From contig JAALGY010000021.1 in NCBI GenBank assembly GCA_032358165.1, positions 1,426,001 through 1,490,000 on the forward strand: DNA of 64,000 nucleotides, written 5' to 3'. Below, piece after piece: positions 11,501-24,100 of this stretch (positions are counted from its first letter, which is position 1; every line of letters starts with the position of its first letter). The position numbers and the translations under genes are program-made. The notes under the pieces were generated by a model that was not told where the DNA came from, did not search any database, and worked only from the letters and a program-made list of their open reading frames with translations. This DNA comes from Diplosphaera chodatii (Eukaryota; Chlorophyta; Trebouxiophyceae; Prasiolales; Stichococcaceae).

Positions 11501-13347
11501 GCGTTTCAACCCTTGTGCAATCAAGAGTTCCACAGGACGAGCACGGCTGGTCAAGTGCTTTGCCGCGTGTCACCAACCTTGCTGCTGATCCGCTTACCGA
11601 CTGGCTGCAGGCTCTAGAGGCCATCCCCCGCAACCTGCGCAGCATGTACGTCCACGCCTACCAGGTCAGCGCCCGGCCACACCTGATGCAAGCGTCGGCC
11701 TGCCATCCAAGGGTCACACTGCCAGCATGTAGGAGGCATATGATCGAGATATCTTTGTTGGCTGCAGAGCTACCTGTGGAACATGGCGACCAGCCAGCGC
11801 ATCAGCCAGCACGGCGCCGGGGTGGTGGTAGCGGGCGACCTGGTACTGCCGCCCGCCGCAGCGGCAGGTGAGCAGCGACGGGTTCTCCGCTGAGCTGCAT
11901 TGTCCCAGCACAGCACCCAAAAGATCGGCAGTCCTCTGGGTTAAGCGGATCGAGGGTGGCTGGTGCTGTGCTGCCATAGCTGCAGCAGCTGCATGTACGG
12001 ATGTGCATGACAAACGATGTGCCGGGTCAGTCTCGAACCTCCAACTATGACCCACCGCCGCTGTGATGCCTTCTGGTCATGTCGGCAGCTCTGACTGCAG
12101 GCGAGGCGGGTGCGGAGGCGGACCCCGCGGACGTGTTGGACCTGGAGGGGCGGGAGGCGGGGGGGACGCGGGCGGCGGAGCGGCTGGCGGCGGTGCACGT
12201 GGTGAGTGCGGACGAGGCGGACGCCGGCGCCTTCGACATCGCGGATGTGGTGCTGCCGCTGCCCGGCTCCCGCATCCGCTACCCCGACCACGACACCGCG
12301 CAGGTGCCACCAGGCTGGCGCGCTGTGACCGAGGCCCGCGCTGCAGCAGCTGCGGCACCCTGGCCCAGTTGAAGTGCAACAACATGTAATACATGCATGG
12401 AGCCTGGTTATTCCGGCGGGTCAAGTCAGATGTGATTATTTGTCCATGTGCAGGTGTATAAGCAGCTGGCGGGGGAGGACGGCGTCAGTCTGGACAGGTC
12501 GCCGCACAACGTGCGCAACTTCTCCATCCAGAACCTGGCGGGCGACTACCGGCGGCTGGTGCAGCGGCCGCGGGCGACGGCGTGGCGGCTGCTGCGCTAC
12601 ACCGCCCCCGACGCCGAACTCGCCACAGCGCCGCCTGAAGGTGACTCGACACTGCTGCAGGTGCAGACACACCATCGGTGCTGTACTGCAGCAACAAACT
12701 GATGATTGCAAACTGCTGCCAGCCACACAGCCAGAAGCACTCTACTGCTGTTTCATTTTAGGAGTGTCACACTTGTGATACGGCCAGCGTCCCTGTAGCA
12801 TGCCGGACACAGCTGTTGCACCTGTTTGGCCACTCAGGCTCGGCTGGTGTCACGGTGGAGGCAGCCTCCGCGAACTTCTACGAGGGCAACAACAGCAAGC
12901 CGCCCGCTGCAGCAGCCCCATCCGCTGGTGATGACGACCGCGCGCTGGCACTGCAGCTACGCTTCCAGCTTCCGCCTTCCGTGTATGCCACCATGGCGGT
13001 GAGTCCTGGTGCTTAAGACCGCATGTAATGCTGCTCTTCGGTGCTTGTGGCGTTGCAGGTGTGCATCTCATCTGCACAACCGAAGTTCATTCATTGTGAG
13101 GGCGTGGGCCTGCATGCTGCTGGTGATGTGCTTCGTGCACAGTTGGGTAGGTGGCAGTCTGGCTGTTCCTGACGCACGCAGAATCGAGCGTATGCAGATT
13201 CGTCAGGCGACGAAGGCCAGCACGGCCACGGCAGAGCACAGAACAGCGACGCTGGCAGCTATTGCAAAGGCGCAGGAGTCTAATGGGGCGGCGGCCGGCA
13301 GCGAGCAGCCTGACAAGGCGGCCGGGGCGCCAATGGAGTCAGAGTAA
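8590..13347 (+). CDS. PUS7: tRNA/mRNA pseudouridine synthase PUS7 (TruD family)
   Basis: TruD-family synthases turn uridine into pseudouridine in tRNA and mRNA. Blocks in family order: TDAGIRAWTNELPGFTGIIKQR (8599-8668, written in pieces here only as TDAGIRAW and GFTGIIKQR), YSDFRVNEV (~8775), RGAVHGFFK (~9486-9511), FTRFVLHKENMDTQ (~9880-9921), SLLSRMLHCSPGVFGFAGTKDKRAV (recognised by GTKDKRAV, ~10185-10207), LGNFSFVEEALGLG (~10630), VNYFGLQRFGSG (~10917-10955) and YLWNMATSQRIS (~11771-11806). The Asp of GTKDKR is the catalytic Asp of the family, and NYFGLQRFG is the TruD signature. The end is TAA at 13345-13347 after a charged tail. ATG 8590 is the first good ATG in frame, but the N-terminus is short and an upstream exon may exist. 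A micro-MITE and a 29-bp duplication sit in introns either side of the catalytic exon. The gene is convergent with TRMU, 227 bases away. Confidence 0.9.
10070..10110. mobile_element. 41-bp foldback micro-MITE, copy 2, with 7-bp target duplication
   Basis: Inverted repeat starting TAGGGGTAG and ending CTACCCCTA, with AAAGAAC facing GTTCTTT and a 4-nt expansion in the right arm. It is flanked by the 7-mer TGCGTGC at 10063-10069 and 10111-10117. Its left arm matches copy 1 (1325) at 16 of 17 bases. It sits just before the 3' splice site (CTGCAG, ending about 10121) of the PUS7 catalytic exon. Confidence 0.7.
10212..10269. repeat. 29-bp tandem duplication in a PUS7 intron
   Basis: Two adjacent 29-bp copies beginning CATAGCGCCAGTGCAAGAG, differing by one base (ACAGCTCC versus ATAGCTCC). 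They lie just downstream of the exon that encodes GTKDKRAV. Confidence 0.9.
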
Positions 13348-13574
13348 CCATGGCCGGGAGCGTCCTTCAGCACATGCTTCCACTAGGCTCAACAATCGTG
13401 AACAGAAAGCACAACTCGGCCTGCTCAGTTGCATGTGCAAAATGTGATGATGGGCTGCGCCTTCAGCGAGGACACTGATATAATAATAGTATGTGGCCAG
13501 ACCCTACATGTATCGGCAGCTGTGCATCGTCGCCAACTGGCACATGCTGGCGGCGAGGCCTTTTGCACACAACC

Positions 13575-16558
13575 TCAGCACACTGCTGCTCGCCGCTGCA
13601 CCTGGTCGTGCCCCGCCAACGCTGCCATGTGCAGGCTGTCATCGGCGGCCAGGCCCAGCGGCAGGGGCCGGCCCTGCTCCCACAGGCTGGGGCCCGCCGC
13701 CACCACGGGGGCCGCGCCCAGGCACACCTCCCCGTCGTACAGCACAAGCTCCTGCAGTCGACACCACAGAAGGCGGTTGCACACGTGCTGGAAGAAGCTG
13801 CTGTCGACATTGGTCCGTACTCCCCCTGACAGTCAATCAAATGCTTCCAGCTGGGCTTTTTGGAAAGCCAGCACTGCAATGATGCACGAAGGAAGCAGCC
13901 ATTCAGTCATTGGGGGGCAATAAGCTCAATCATCTGGTGATGGCGGTGAGTCAGCAGTGTACCTGCCCAGGCGTGATGGCCCGCATGGGCCGCTGGAACC
14001 GCACAAGCAGTTGGCCGCCCTCATCAACTGTTGGCTCGACACTGACTGTGTCATGATAACGGCTGAGCTGCGTGGGCTGGAAGGCCGGCGCTGCCGCCGC
14101 CTGCTGCACGGTGCAGGTGTGCAACGGCTGCCCATAGCGCGCCTTGAACTGCAGCTGCAGCGGCTGGCCCTGCAACAGAGGAGTTGTGCAGCGTGCGTCC
14201 TCACGGAGCAGTGAGCGGGAGCCTGACCACCAGGTGTGCTGCAGCAGCACAGTCATCGATATGGATGATCGATATGAAGAAGCACCCCGATGAGCGCATG
14301 TGCATGCATGCATGTGTCACCTGCTGCAACAGTTGCGGCGGCGCTCCCGCCACCCAGTGTGGAGCTGACAGCAAAGCTGTGTCTGCATACATCGCAGGAT
14401 GGTCTCTGCCCTCCGCTACATACATGATGCACTCCAACATGTCCTTGCCGACCACATACATCCTGCAGGTTGTCAGTCGAGTCCTTGCATTGGAGAACCG
14501 CTGCACCAGTTTCTGGACCGACATGAGAATCCCGCAATAACAGCAGTTGTCATCGGGCCCTCGGATGTACAAATTCACACTCTGGCAGCAGCGACCTCGT
14601 GCGATGTCAGTGCCGGGATCACCTGCTCGCAGCGCCGCCGATGCCCGCCCCTTGCCCATGGGTGAGCGCCAGCATGTTGGGGCAGGTGCCACGGGCTGCC
14701 CCGCTGCCGATGTCGATAATGTGTCCCGGCACCGGGGCCACATACTGCGACAGGAAGTCGCCAAACTTCCTGCGGCCTGCAGAACGCACAGCATATCTGA
14801 ATGTCGTGATCGGTTGCGTGCGCTGTCTGCGATGGTATGCCTCCTTGAATACCAGCGTTAGACAGCTTCGGCCAGAGCACCATCCACCCAGGGCTGCCAT
14901 ATGGTATACACAGTGCAGTGCAGGGCTTTATCTGGCCACGTAAGAACATATCTGAGTATGGGCCTCAACTCATGGCGCCCTGCCGCAACGACATGGTACT
15001 GACCTATGAAGCAGATGCCGGCGCTGCTGCGGCGTGCTGCGGAGGGCGACCCGGCCGCGGCCGCCGCCCGCCGCACGTCCTCCTTGCGGCGGGCGCCCAG
15101 CGGGAAGGCGCACCTCGACAGCGCCGCGGCGGGCACCGCGGCCAGGAAGTACGACTGGTCCTTCAGCGGGTCCAGGCCCTGTAGCAGCTGCGCGGCGCCG
15201 TCTGCAGCAGGACAGGGGACTTGCTGTGTCTGTGTCCGCAGGGCGGTCAATGCTCTACTTGCTGCATGCAACCAGCCAGACAATGGAGGCGCCCGCACCA
15301 CCTGGCTGATGGCGCAGGCGAGCAAAGTGCCCCGTCACCAGCTCCTCCGCACCCAGGCCCTCCGCATGCCGCAGCAGCACGTCAAACTTGATGGCGCGGT
15401 TGCAGGCCAGGTCTGGATTGGGTGTCAGTCCTCGCGCATACCTGCGGAGTCGACAGAAGGTGCGAGGTGGTGAGCGCGCCGGCGTTGGTGCTTGAAAACA
15501 GCAGAACGAGGTATACATGGATCGTACAGATCCCTCTGACACCAACTGTGCTTCAGTTTGAGGTTCACACAGTCAGCGCGCTGTTGTTTGCAGGCGGTTG
15601 CTGGATGCTCAATCTGCATGAAAGGACTGGACGGGTGCCAAGTCATGCCACGGCAGGGTTGCGCTTGTGAGTAGCGGCGTAGTGCAGACCCTCGCAACAC
15701 AAGGGGGAGCCCAACTCACTGGTCCAGGAAGGGCTGGAAGACGCGCTGCCAGTACTGCGCCACAAAGTCCACCTCCACCAGCGGCAGCCCCAGGTGCCGG
15801 CACACCGCGTGCGCGTCCTGTCATTGGGCGACCTTGTCACTCACGGTCCACAACATGCTCGACAAAGGACCCATATGAACCCGTGAGGTGCCGTCTGTGC
15901 TTGTGATAGCCGCTGCCACCCCGCCGATTTCAGCGCCCAGGGTCACCTGGCAGTCGCGCTCCACGGAGCAGTTCCCGTTGCCCCGCTCCTCCGCCTCATC
16001 CCAGTTGCGCATGAACACGCCCAGCACCTGCGACGCGCACCAGGAGCTGCTGCAGCAGACGGGGTCACGCCACGGTTCCTGGTGTGTGTGCAAAGTGCAG
16101 TGCACGGCTGTGCCCACTACCTCCTGCATGACATGCACAGTCCAGCGGGCTCTCGAGTATTTCACCTCGTGGCCCTGTTGCTGCATAATGCTGGCGGCCG
16201 TGGCTGAGTCCACGCCGCCGGAGACAGCCACCGCCACCTTGCGCCGCCCAGCGCGCTCGCGGTGCTCCACAAATGCTGGGCCGCTACTTCCGCTGCTTCC
16301 AACAGGGCTCACGGCGGGCCCTGCACAGGTGCTGAAGTGGGGCGACGGTGCGCCGGCTGCCACTGAGCCATGAGCATAGCTCGGCTGCGGCGCGGCGGCA
16401 GTGCAGCTGGAGGCGCCTCGCAGCAGCAGAGTGCTGCACTGATGCAGCAGCGCCGCAATGCCGCGGCTGGCGTGTGTAACAGTGCCGGCTTGCGGCTGCA
16501 CTAGCCCACGAGACGCTGCACTGAGCCGCCTGCCGGCCTCTGCGACTTTGCTGCGCAT
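13575..16558 (-). CDS. TRMU: tRNA-specific 2-thiouridylase (MnmA/TRMU), organelle-targeted
   Basis: MnmA/TRMU adds sulfur to the wobble uridine of organellar tRNAs for Lys, Glu and Gln using ATP and a persulfide relay. The chosen ATG (16558) is followed by ~100 Arg/Ser/Ala-rich residues like an organelle transit peptide. The PP-loop SGGVDSATAA follows (~16190-16220), then VFMRNWDE. Both catalytic cysteines are present: in TPNPDLACNRAIKF (~15400) and GICFIG (~15000). Between them are TGHFAR and KDQSYFL. Later blocks are FLSQYV, MYVVGKD, WVAGAPP and MRAITPGQ (~13970), with VLYDGEVCLGAAPV before TGA at 13575. All are in family order, so the gene looks intact. One weak spot is LTHGQGAGIGG, where homologues have a T-x-GQR-x-G motif. 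Mitochondrial versus plastid targeting cannot be told here. Confidence 0.92.
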
Positions 16559-16671
16559 GGCCACCCTGCTGCAGTGCTCAGCTTGATGTTTGCAGTTGCT
16601 GCCAGAGGCCGCTGCGTGGGATGGGGAGCCTGACGCTCGAGCTGCGCTGCCGCGCTCACAAAGTAGCGTGT

Positions 16672-17247
16672 TCACTTCTGCTTGTTGTCTTCCTGTGCCT
16701 GAGCTGCTGTCACCTGCTCTGACTCGCCACTGGTCGCAACCGCTGCGCCACTGCCTTCGCCAAGCAGCTCGCTCAACTCGCTCCGCTGCTGCTCTGGACG
16801 CGTCGTCCCCAGCTGGATGACAAACCTGTACCATGCGGGACACGTGTAAGGGCCTACGCAAGCAGTCCGCGTAGGCGCATGAACATGACATGGCACCAAT
16901 AGGTCATACATGATGGTATGATGCTCACCAGTTCACAGACAGCCAGAGGCCAACAGCCAGCAACAGCAGGAACGCCAAGTGAGGCGCGAGCCACGACTGC
17001 GAGGATGCCGCGCCGAGAAGCAGGAAGACCAGGCAGCCGATGCAACCGAGGACACTCAGGTTCAGCACCACCAGCGTCGCATTCTGCAACCACACAATGT
17101 GCAAGATTTGGGCTGTTGTCCACTGTCAGCAACATCCGTATCGCAACCAGCAGTGGTGAGCAACAACAGGTGCAGACAGCAGTCCATCATGCAACTCACA
17201 TTGACGCCACTTGAAAGTGCACCGACGGCAATGTCTTGCAGCCACAT
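16672..17247 (-). CDS. Small two-helix membrane protein, PKR1-like (V-ATPase assembly factor family)
   Basis: Three exons give about 117 residues. Exon 1 from ATG 17247 encodes MWLQDIAVGALSSGVN. After an intron (GTGAGT...GCAG), exon 2 encodes NATLVVLNLSVLGCIGCLVF, a loop and a second hydrophobic helix ending LWLSVNW. Exon 3 begins FVIQLG and ends in an acidic/Gln-rich tail before TGA at 16672. Two close helices, the N-A-T start and the N-W-F-x-x-x-L exit match the PKR1 family, ER proteins needed for V-ATPase assembly in yeast. The match is by pattern and the family FTPG motif is not obvious, so the function is tentative. Its ATG is head-to-head with the HLB1-like gene. Confidence 0.5.
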
Positions 17248-17922
17248 CCAACTGCCGTAGCGATAACCTGGCAATGGCCCGGCTTACTGCAGTGCTCCTG
17301 AGCACTGTACCACCGAGTGCATGAACGATTGCGCCTGTGCTCGCGTGCTTTGGTCCCCTGACCTGGATGCACCAGGTAGACATGTCTAGTGGCCATTGCT
17401 TCGTCACCTTGCCCCAGGTCAAGTGACCAAGGAGAGGCTAAGTCCGGCACTGCGAGGCGTTGCTTGCATCGCACTGAAGAGCCAACATTGCCGTGACACT
17501 AGATAGGTGCTGCTGAGTCTCTGGTGCGGTGAAGTGAGAATGGTTGTCAGTCTGGATTGCACCGTTCAGGACATTCTATTCTAAGTGTGAGATCTGCAAG
17601 ATACATGCTGTCTCGAATGGTTGCTGATTAGGACACTGCAGTCATTTGTGGTTTTGTGCCTGGCTGATATGCTCGTCGGCACAATCAAGAGCTCTTGATC
17701 AAACCAGCATACGAGGCCTATTTCTGCTGAGCCGTCGAACGCCTGACGACTGGCTGTCGACGTCCGGAGTGCTGCTCTGGCAACAGCACGCCGCTCTCTG
17801 CTGGGCAAGGTGGGCCGTCTGCTCCACGCAGATGTTGTGGCACGCGTTTGGTTCGCGGGGCCGGTCACAACTGGGGCCGCTACACAGCCCAACTACATTC
17901 AGAGAAGGCTTTCCTGCTGTAG
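17248..17922. promoter_or_regulatory. Divergent intergenic region with likely missing HLB1 5' exon
   Basis: Lies between the PKR1-like start (-) and the first supported HLB1 exon (+). It is comparatively AT-rich and should carry both promoters. The initiating exon of the HLB1-like gene probably lies here, but I could not place it by phase. Confidence 0.45.
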
Positions 17923-20827
17923 GTGGAGGCCCTCAAGCCGTACAGGGGTGGCGAGGAGCTGCGGCGGGCGGCTGCTGTCCTCGCCGGTCCTGGCGCCGCC
18001 CGCACTGATCAGGCATGCACCCTGGAGTTTTGCACCTAGGGTCAGATGCCATGAACAACATGGTTGCGAGGCTGAGATCATCATGTTCACGTCCGCACAA
18101 AGTGCCTGTCGGTGCCCTGCTTGCCAGAGTCCCAGGCTGCAGTTGCGCTTGCACAAGCACCCGCCACGGAAGGGACCTGCTGTTTTCGCAGGCAGCGGAT
18201 GGCAGCGCAGCGCAGCCCGATGCCAGTGCCCCGCCGCCGCCGCCGGTGCTGCCTCCGCCGCCGCTGGTGCTGCCGCCGGGCGCCGATGCAGCCACTCGCG
18301 AGCTGGCGGCCGCCGCACAACGCTACGCTGCAACTGCTGCAGCAACCCCATCAGACTACGAGTCCGTCTACAACCATGGGCTGGCGCTGCAGGAGCTGGC
18401 CAGTCGTGTGGGCGGCACCACGCCTCAGCAGTTCCAGCTGCTCAGTCAGGTACAGTCTTGATAAGCAGAAGCAATGGCTGGCGTTTCCATACTTTTACGC
18501 AGCACCAAGCTCCAGTTGGGACGAGGTGAGATATGCGAAGCTCGACTTCATGGTGCAGGCCTGCGAGCGGTACGAGGCGGCCTGCGCGCTGCGGAGCAGC
18601 AGCCACGCGGCTCTGTACAACCATGGCGTCGCACTGAGCGACCTCGCACGTCATGTCAGGTGCCCAGCTGCATGTGTTACAGGAAATGTCGACCGCTCTG
18701 TGCGTCATGCTTGATGGCAAGTCAGGGTGCGCCATGCCCCTTCTTGCGGCGCCCCAGAGGCAGCACGCCGCTGGCCTCCTGAGCACCTTGCCTCGGCCCT
18801 CTGGCAACAGCTATTCTCATGTGGCTGCAGGAATGGGGATCAGGAGGCAGCACAACAGTATCTGCTGGCCAGTGCCGCTAAGTACGGCGAGTCCCTGCGG
18901 TGGAACCCCAACAACCCGCAGGTGGGGCCACTGACTGTCTGGCATCGGCGTGTGAGCTGGTCGAGCTCAACACATACTTGTCGATGGTACGCATCCTGCA
19001 AGTGCGTGTCAGCAAGCGTCGTGCCACAGCCGGTGTCGGAAGACCTGCCTACTGTTCCTGCAGGCGCTGAACAACTGGGGCCTGGTGCTGCAAGAGCTGA
19101 CGGCGCTGCGACCAGCCTCCGAGCGGGAGTTCCTTGTGTCGGCAGCCGCCGTGAAGTTCCGGCGCGCCATCCGGCTGCGCCCGGAGTTTGACCGAGGTTC
19201 GCATACTGCTTGTATCTGTTTCAACATGACTACTTGCGTTCAGTAGTCGTGCAGCACTGGTGCTGGCAGCCCTGTCCACCCCTGACACTGGAGGGACGGT
19301 CCCATGTCTTGATGCTGCTCCAAGCCCACGATTCAGCTGCCTGCAGCTGCCTACAACCTGGGCACGGTCTTCTACTCCCATGCGGTGGCGCAGCAGGCTG
19401 AGGCAGAGGCAAACCCGTCCACAGCCAGCTCCGAGGCTTCCCAGGTGACCAATGCAAGCCGGTCCGCAGGCTGTGCAGGCTGGCAGGAGCACATGCATCG
19501 CCAAACAGTCGTCAGAGTGAGCTATCAACCGCCAGGCATGGGCAGCAAGCTCCTATCGACGCGCAAAGGTTCAGGCATGCACTGCAGGGTGGGCCGGGTG
19601 GAAAGGAGCGGGGCGAGGCGAGTGTGCGGGCGGTGTTCCGGCTGGCGGCGCAGTACATTGCCCTGGCCCAGGCGCTGCAGCCCGGCAAGGACGTGTACCG
19701 AAAGTCCTTGCAGGTACAGTCGCAGCTGATCTTGCAGGGGGTGTGCTTGCTGCCTGGTGCGGTCGCTGTCTGCAGGGCGAAATGCACATTCCAGCCAAGC
19801 GACAAACTGGGGAGCTTGGTAAGACCCGAGTTTGGTGGGGTGCAGGTCCTGCGGCAGGTGCTGCCCCTGCCATTCCTGCGTGTCGGCCACCTGCTGGCAG
19901 TGGAGCATCGCGGCGGCAGCGTCAGCAACAGCTTGGAAGCAGAGCCAGCGGCGGCGTCAGCCGACGGCGCAGCAGGCGGGCCGGCGGCCTGGGAGCAGCC
20001 CCTCGATGAGCGGTGTGCACTGATGCTGTGTACACGCATCTGGACAATCTTGGCGAGCTACGCTGTGGCAGCGCTTTGTGCTGACCGAGAGTCACACATG
20101 TGATATGCCTGTTGTTGTGTGTGCAGGTGGCACCGCGCTTGGTTTGTGCTTGACGCTGACTCGTTTCGGACCGCAGCAGACCCACAGCGCCACACAGCAG
20201 GTACACCTGTGCTTCTGCATCCATGTGCAGCGCATGGATGGTTCCAGGCTGCAGAACACACAGCGCCAGCTCAAGCCCAAATGGACTCAGCAAGGGGGAT
20301 GGCCCATATCAGCCTCTGACATGATCCCGCCGATCGCCGGTGCAGCCTCGGCGGCGGGGGCCGAGTACTGCGTACCGCTGGGTGATGTGCGGTGCGCCAA
20401 GGCGGCGGCGGATCCCAGCCTGCCGCAGGGGCCCGCCCTGTGGCTGCAGCTGTCCAGCCACCCGCAGGTGGTCGAGGGTTTAGGGATTAAGGTTTGTGTG
20501 TGTGGCGCCTCGGCATCCACCGCCAGCCCTCCTCGCAACACTTGTTGTGACCACCCAGCGCAGCAGTCGACCGCACAGTGCTTCTTCATACAGTTGCAGT
20601 TACAGAGAGCAGAGCAGCTCCACCACTGCTGCATAGCGCCACACAGTTGCTCTCCAACCCTGCAGGGGCTGTACTTCGTGGCCGCCAGCGACGGCGACGC
20701 CAACGGCTGGATTGACGCCCTGTGCCTGGCGGGGCACCTGGCGGCGGTGGGCCGCCTCCCATCGCTGCGGCAGTCGCTGCGCGTCACCGAGCGCGGCCCC
20801 AATGCAGCACCGCCCTCGACACCCTGA
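17923..20827 (+). CDS. HLB1: HLB1-like TPR protein (trans-Golgi/early-endosome actin linker), 5' end uncertain
   Basis: Exons encode [20 protein letters not shown] (17923-18009), a Pro-rich stretch, then TPR helices. These include [11 protein letters not shown] (~18372), [11 protein letters not shown] (~18616), [20 protein letters not shown] (~19067-19102), [13 protein letters not shown] and [11 protein letters not shown]. Next come [23 protein letters not shown] in parts (~19640-19710) and [16 protein letters not shown]. The [16 protein letters not shown] and LPLPxLxVGHL motifs, in that order, identify the plant HLB1 family, TPR proteins linking the trans-Golgi network/early endosome to actin. 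The C-terminal third ([42 protein letters not shown]) looks like a PH-type lipid or protein binding fold. TGA is at 20825-20827. The intron after AARTDQ may use a GC donor (CAG|GCATGC). The true start codon was not found. Confidence 0.8.
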
Positions 20828-21156
20828 TGCCCACTCCTCGGCCCCATGTGCCGCCTTGCCAGGCAGACGAGGCGTCCAGGGCACCATGCCAGAGGTTGCC
20901 GAGTCCAGAGGTGTCGAGTTCACCTTGCAGCGCAGTGCGTTGCTCATGCTGGGGATGTGCCGAGACATTTGGCTGGCACACTGCCACACCATCTGGGGTT
21001 CTCGCTGAGCAGCACGCAGTTTGTTTCAGCAATGTTCTTCACTCGCTCTGACTACCAAAGCGACTGCTGCTCCTCCTGGACACCCTTGACATACCCAGCA
21101 GCACGATATCTAGAGGATCAAGCCAGTACAATGCCGCGACAGTCAAACCCATGTGA
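20828..21156. other. Intergenic, convergent 3' ends
   Basis: Separates the HLB1 stop from the stop of the thioredoxin-PUB gene. No coding block or repeat was seen. Confidence 0.6.
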
Positions 21157-24100
21157 TCACTTGCTGCTGTCGTCCATCGAGTCCTGGAGTGCCCATGCCA
21201 GCTCCTCGTCCTCATCCTCTTTGTCGTCCCCCTGCTGGCCACCTGGCCCAGCGGCAGAGCCGCCACCGCCAGAGGGGGTGCCTGCCTGCGGCTGCTGCTG
21301 CTGCTGCTGCGAGGGTGCTGCGCCACCGCCACCGGCAGCCGGCGGCGCAGGGGTGGAGCCACCTCCAGAGGAGCCTACAGCAGCACGAACGCACAATGCA
21401 TTTGTACGCAGGCAGACACGCAGGCAGACACTGCCATAATCAGGGCCATCTTTGCATGTGCACCCCACAGACACGGTCAGCAAGCACGTGACAGGACTGT
21501 CACGCCATGGCACGGCGCACCTTGCTGCCCAGCGGCCTGCGACTGCGCAAACGCCATCGCCAGCTGCTGCGCCAGCAGCTGCGCAACCTGAGAGCCGGGG
21601 GCGGGCCCTGCGCAACATAGCAGCCAGCCTGCTGCATCCGTCCACTACGCAGCGGCCCCGACGGCGCACACTGCCATGCACCATGCCCGGACATGTCGCA
21701 GGACATGCAGGAGGCGACACACACGATCCCCACACGATCCTGAAGCAGTCTGCATGTGTGCTCACCAGACGGCTGGCCTGGCGCCACGGCGGCTGCCTGC
21801 TGAGGAGCAGTGGGGGCAGCACTTGGTGCCGCCGTGGCAGGTGATGGTGCAGGGGTGGCCGCTGGGCCCGTGGCCACGGCGGGTGCGGCGGCGCGCCCCT
21901 GCGACAGCGCCATCGCCTGCTCCAGCAGCACCTTCACGCGCGGCAGCTCCGGCGACGGGTGCTCCAGCACCAGTACCTGCATGCGAGGGTTCGGTCGCAG
22001 CCTGATGCAGTACCTGGGGTGCAGCGCCGATGCAGCAGCACGTCGGCCAGCTACCCTTCCTGTCATCAACTGGAAGAACCACAACTGCTGTGCTACGGTA
22101 GCAAAGGAGTGAAGCATACAGGCGAGGCGGCCCCACCTCCTCGGAGGCCTCCATGATGGGCTGGAAGCCGAGCGCCGCCATGCACTCCGGCCCGTGGGGT
22201 TGGGCGCCCACCGCGGCCTTGTACCGCGCGTTGCTGATCTGCACCAACATGGCGCAGCTGAAAGGCAGCTAAAGCACCGGCTCACTGCCGACGCAGATCC
22301 TGTCCATGTGCACATCTGGCACAACGTTGCAAGGCATGCTTAACAGTAGAAATTGTGCAATGACAGTGGCCCGTCAGTGAGTCGGCAGGTCCGGGTAGCA
22401 CACCCCACCCACACTACGTGTGCTGCTGTCAACCATAGCGCGGCTTCACCTTGATGCGGCGGAATTTGGGGTCCTCGGGGTGGGCGACCAGGTTGCGCAC
22501 GTAGGCGAGCAGCGTCGACGCCGCGTGCTGGAACACCGCCGGCGCCACCTGGCGCTTCATGCCGGACATCGCCTTTGCCAGCGCCACCGCCGGCGACGGG
22601 CCCCCTGCACACGACGCCTTGTGTACGTCTGCTGCCACCATGCACGCTTGCATGACACTCGTATGAAGACGTATGCTACAAACATAGGACTGCAGAACTG
22701 CTTGACCAGCATGAGCAGTCATGTGCGCAAAGCGCAGCGGCATTCCAGGACATGTGGCAGTGCGCAGTGGGGCGGCACCTTCCATGGGCGCCAGCAGGCG
22801 CGCCTCGGAGTCGATCAGCGAGCGCAGGCCGCCGCGGTCGGCGCCCTGCACCTGCCCCACCACCCGCCCGCCCCGGTAGATGTGGAACGTGGGGAACGCC
22901 CTGCGCATGACGCAGGGCCAGTCTGAGCGTCTGGCGTTCAAACAGCAGGCGACGACCAGGGACCAGCATCAGCCCCCGACCTGTGATGACTTTCATGCGA
23001 TGTGCTACCGCATGGCCGCTGTGCCAAGCGGAACGCCACATGAAAGCTGTCAGGCAACCCTCGCCTGACACTGCAGCATGCATAGGATACCCCACTGATG
23101 ACTCCTGCTACGTCAATTGGAGGCTAGGCTGTTGATTTCATCAAGGTGTGAAATGGCGGGGACGGGGGTCACCTGATGCCGGAGGAGGCGGCGAGCGACC
23201 GGTTGCCGGGCGCCTCGGCGTCGCACTTGACGAAGATGACCTTGGGCCCCAGCTCGCGCGCCCAGCCCTGCAGCACGGGCTCCATCATGCGGCACGGCCC
23301 GCACCAGGACGCCGAAAAGTCCAGCACCACCAGCTGCCGGTCGCCTGCGGACGCATCGCTCCACATCCAAACAGGCCACAAACAACTGCGGGCACACCCG
23401 CCGAGGCTTCCGTTGCGCAAAAGTTTGCCACAAGGTGCTGGAGACATGCAGCACCTGTCTGCCGGAGGATGTCGTCCAGTTGGCTCCTCCCGCCGTGCAG
23501 GTGCACCAGCGAGCCGTTGGCATCGTACGCCGGCGGCCGCGGCGCTGCTGCGCGCTCCGCCGCTGCCTTTGCGGCCGCCGCCTTCTGCGCCTCCTGCCGC
23601 GCCTTGAGCTCCTCCTGCTGCTTCCGCAGCACCTCCGCCTGCGCCGTTTGCAGCATGCCTTCAGCGCGCAACCAGGACAGGGCTGCATGCAACACGTCCT
23701 GAGGGCACCCTGCCTCGTTGCTAGTTCCGCACACCACTTGTGCTGCGCCTCGCTAGATCGTCGATGTTTTAGCCACCCTTCCACACTGCTGATGAGGGCA
23801 CTGCTGCACCTTGCGCTCTTCCGCCAGGCGCTGCTGCTCCGCGGCCGCGGCTGCCCGCTGCTTCGCAGCGGCCTGCTCTGCCGCGGCAAGGTCCGCCTTG
23901 CGTTTGCGCTCAGCCTCAGCCAGCCTGCAAGAGCAATGCGCTGTTGACTAGACTAGCTCATTGCATGGATGCTCGAACACACCAAGCCCATGTGCGCGCT
24001 CCCCATTGCAACGTCAACTATGCCAGGTGGCGAACAGACACGCATGGGCTCTCCAAGCAACGAGACATTCAAGATTAACTATGAAGACCAAGTGCCAGAT

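Noticed and set aside
14858..15325. Separate 155-residue protein on the minus strand
   Set aside because: It is an internal piece of TRMU that contains the KDQSYFL and GICFIG blocks, flanked by intron sequence.
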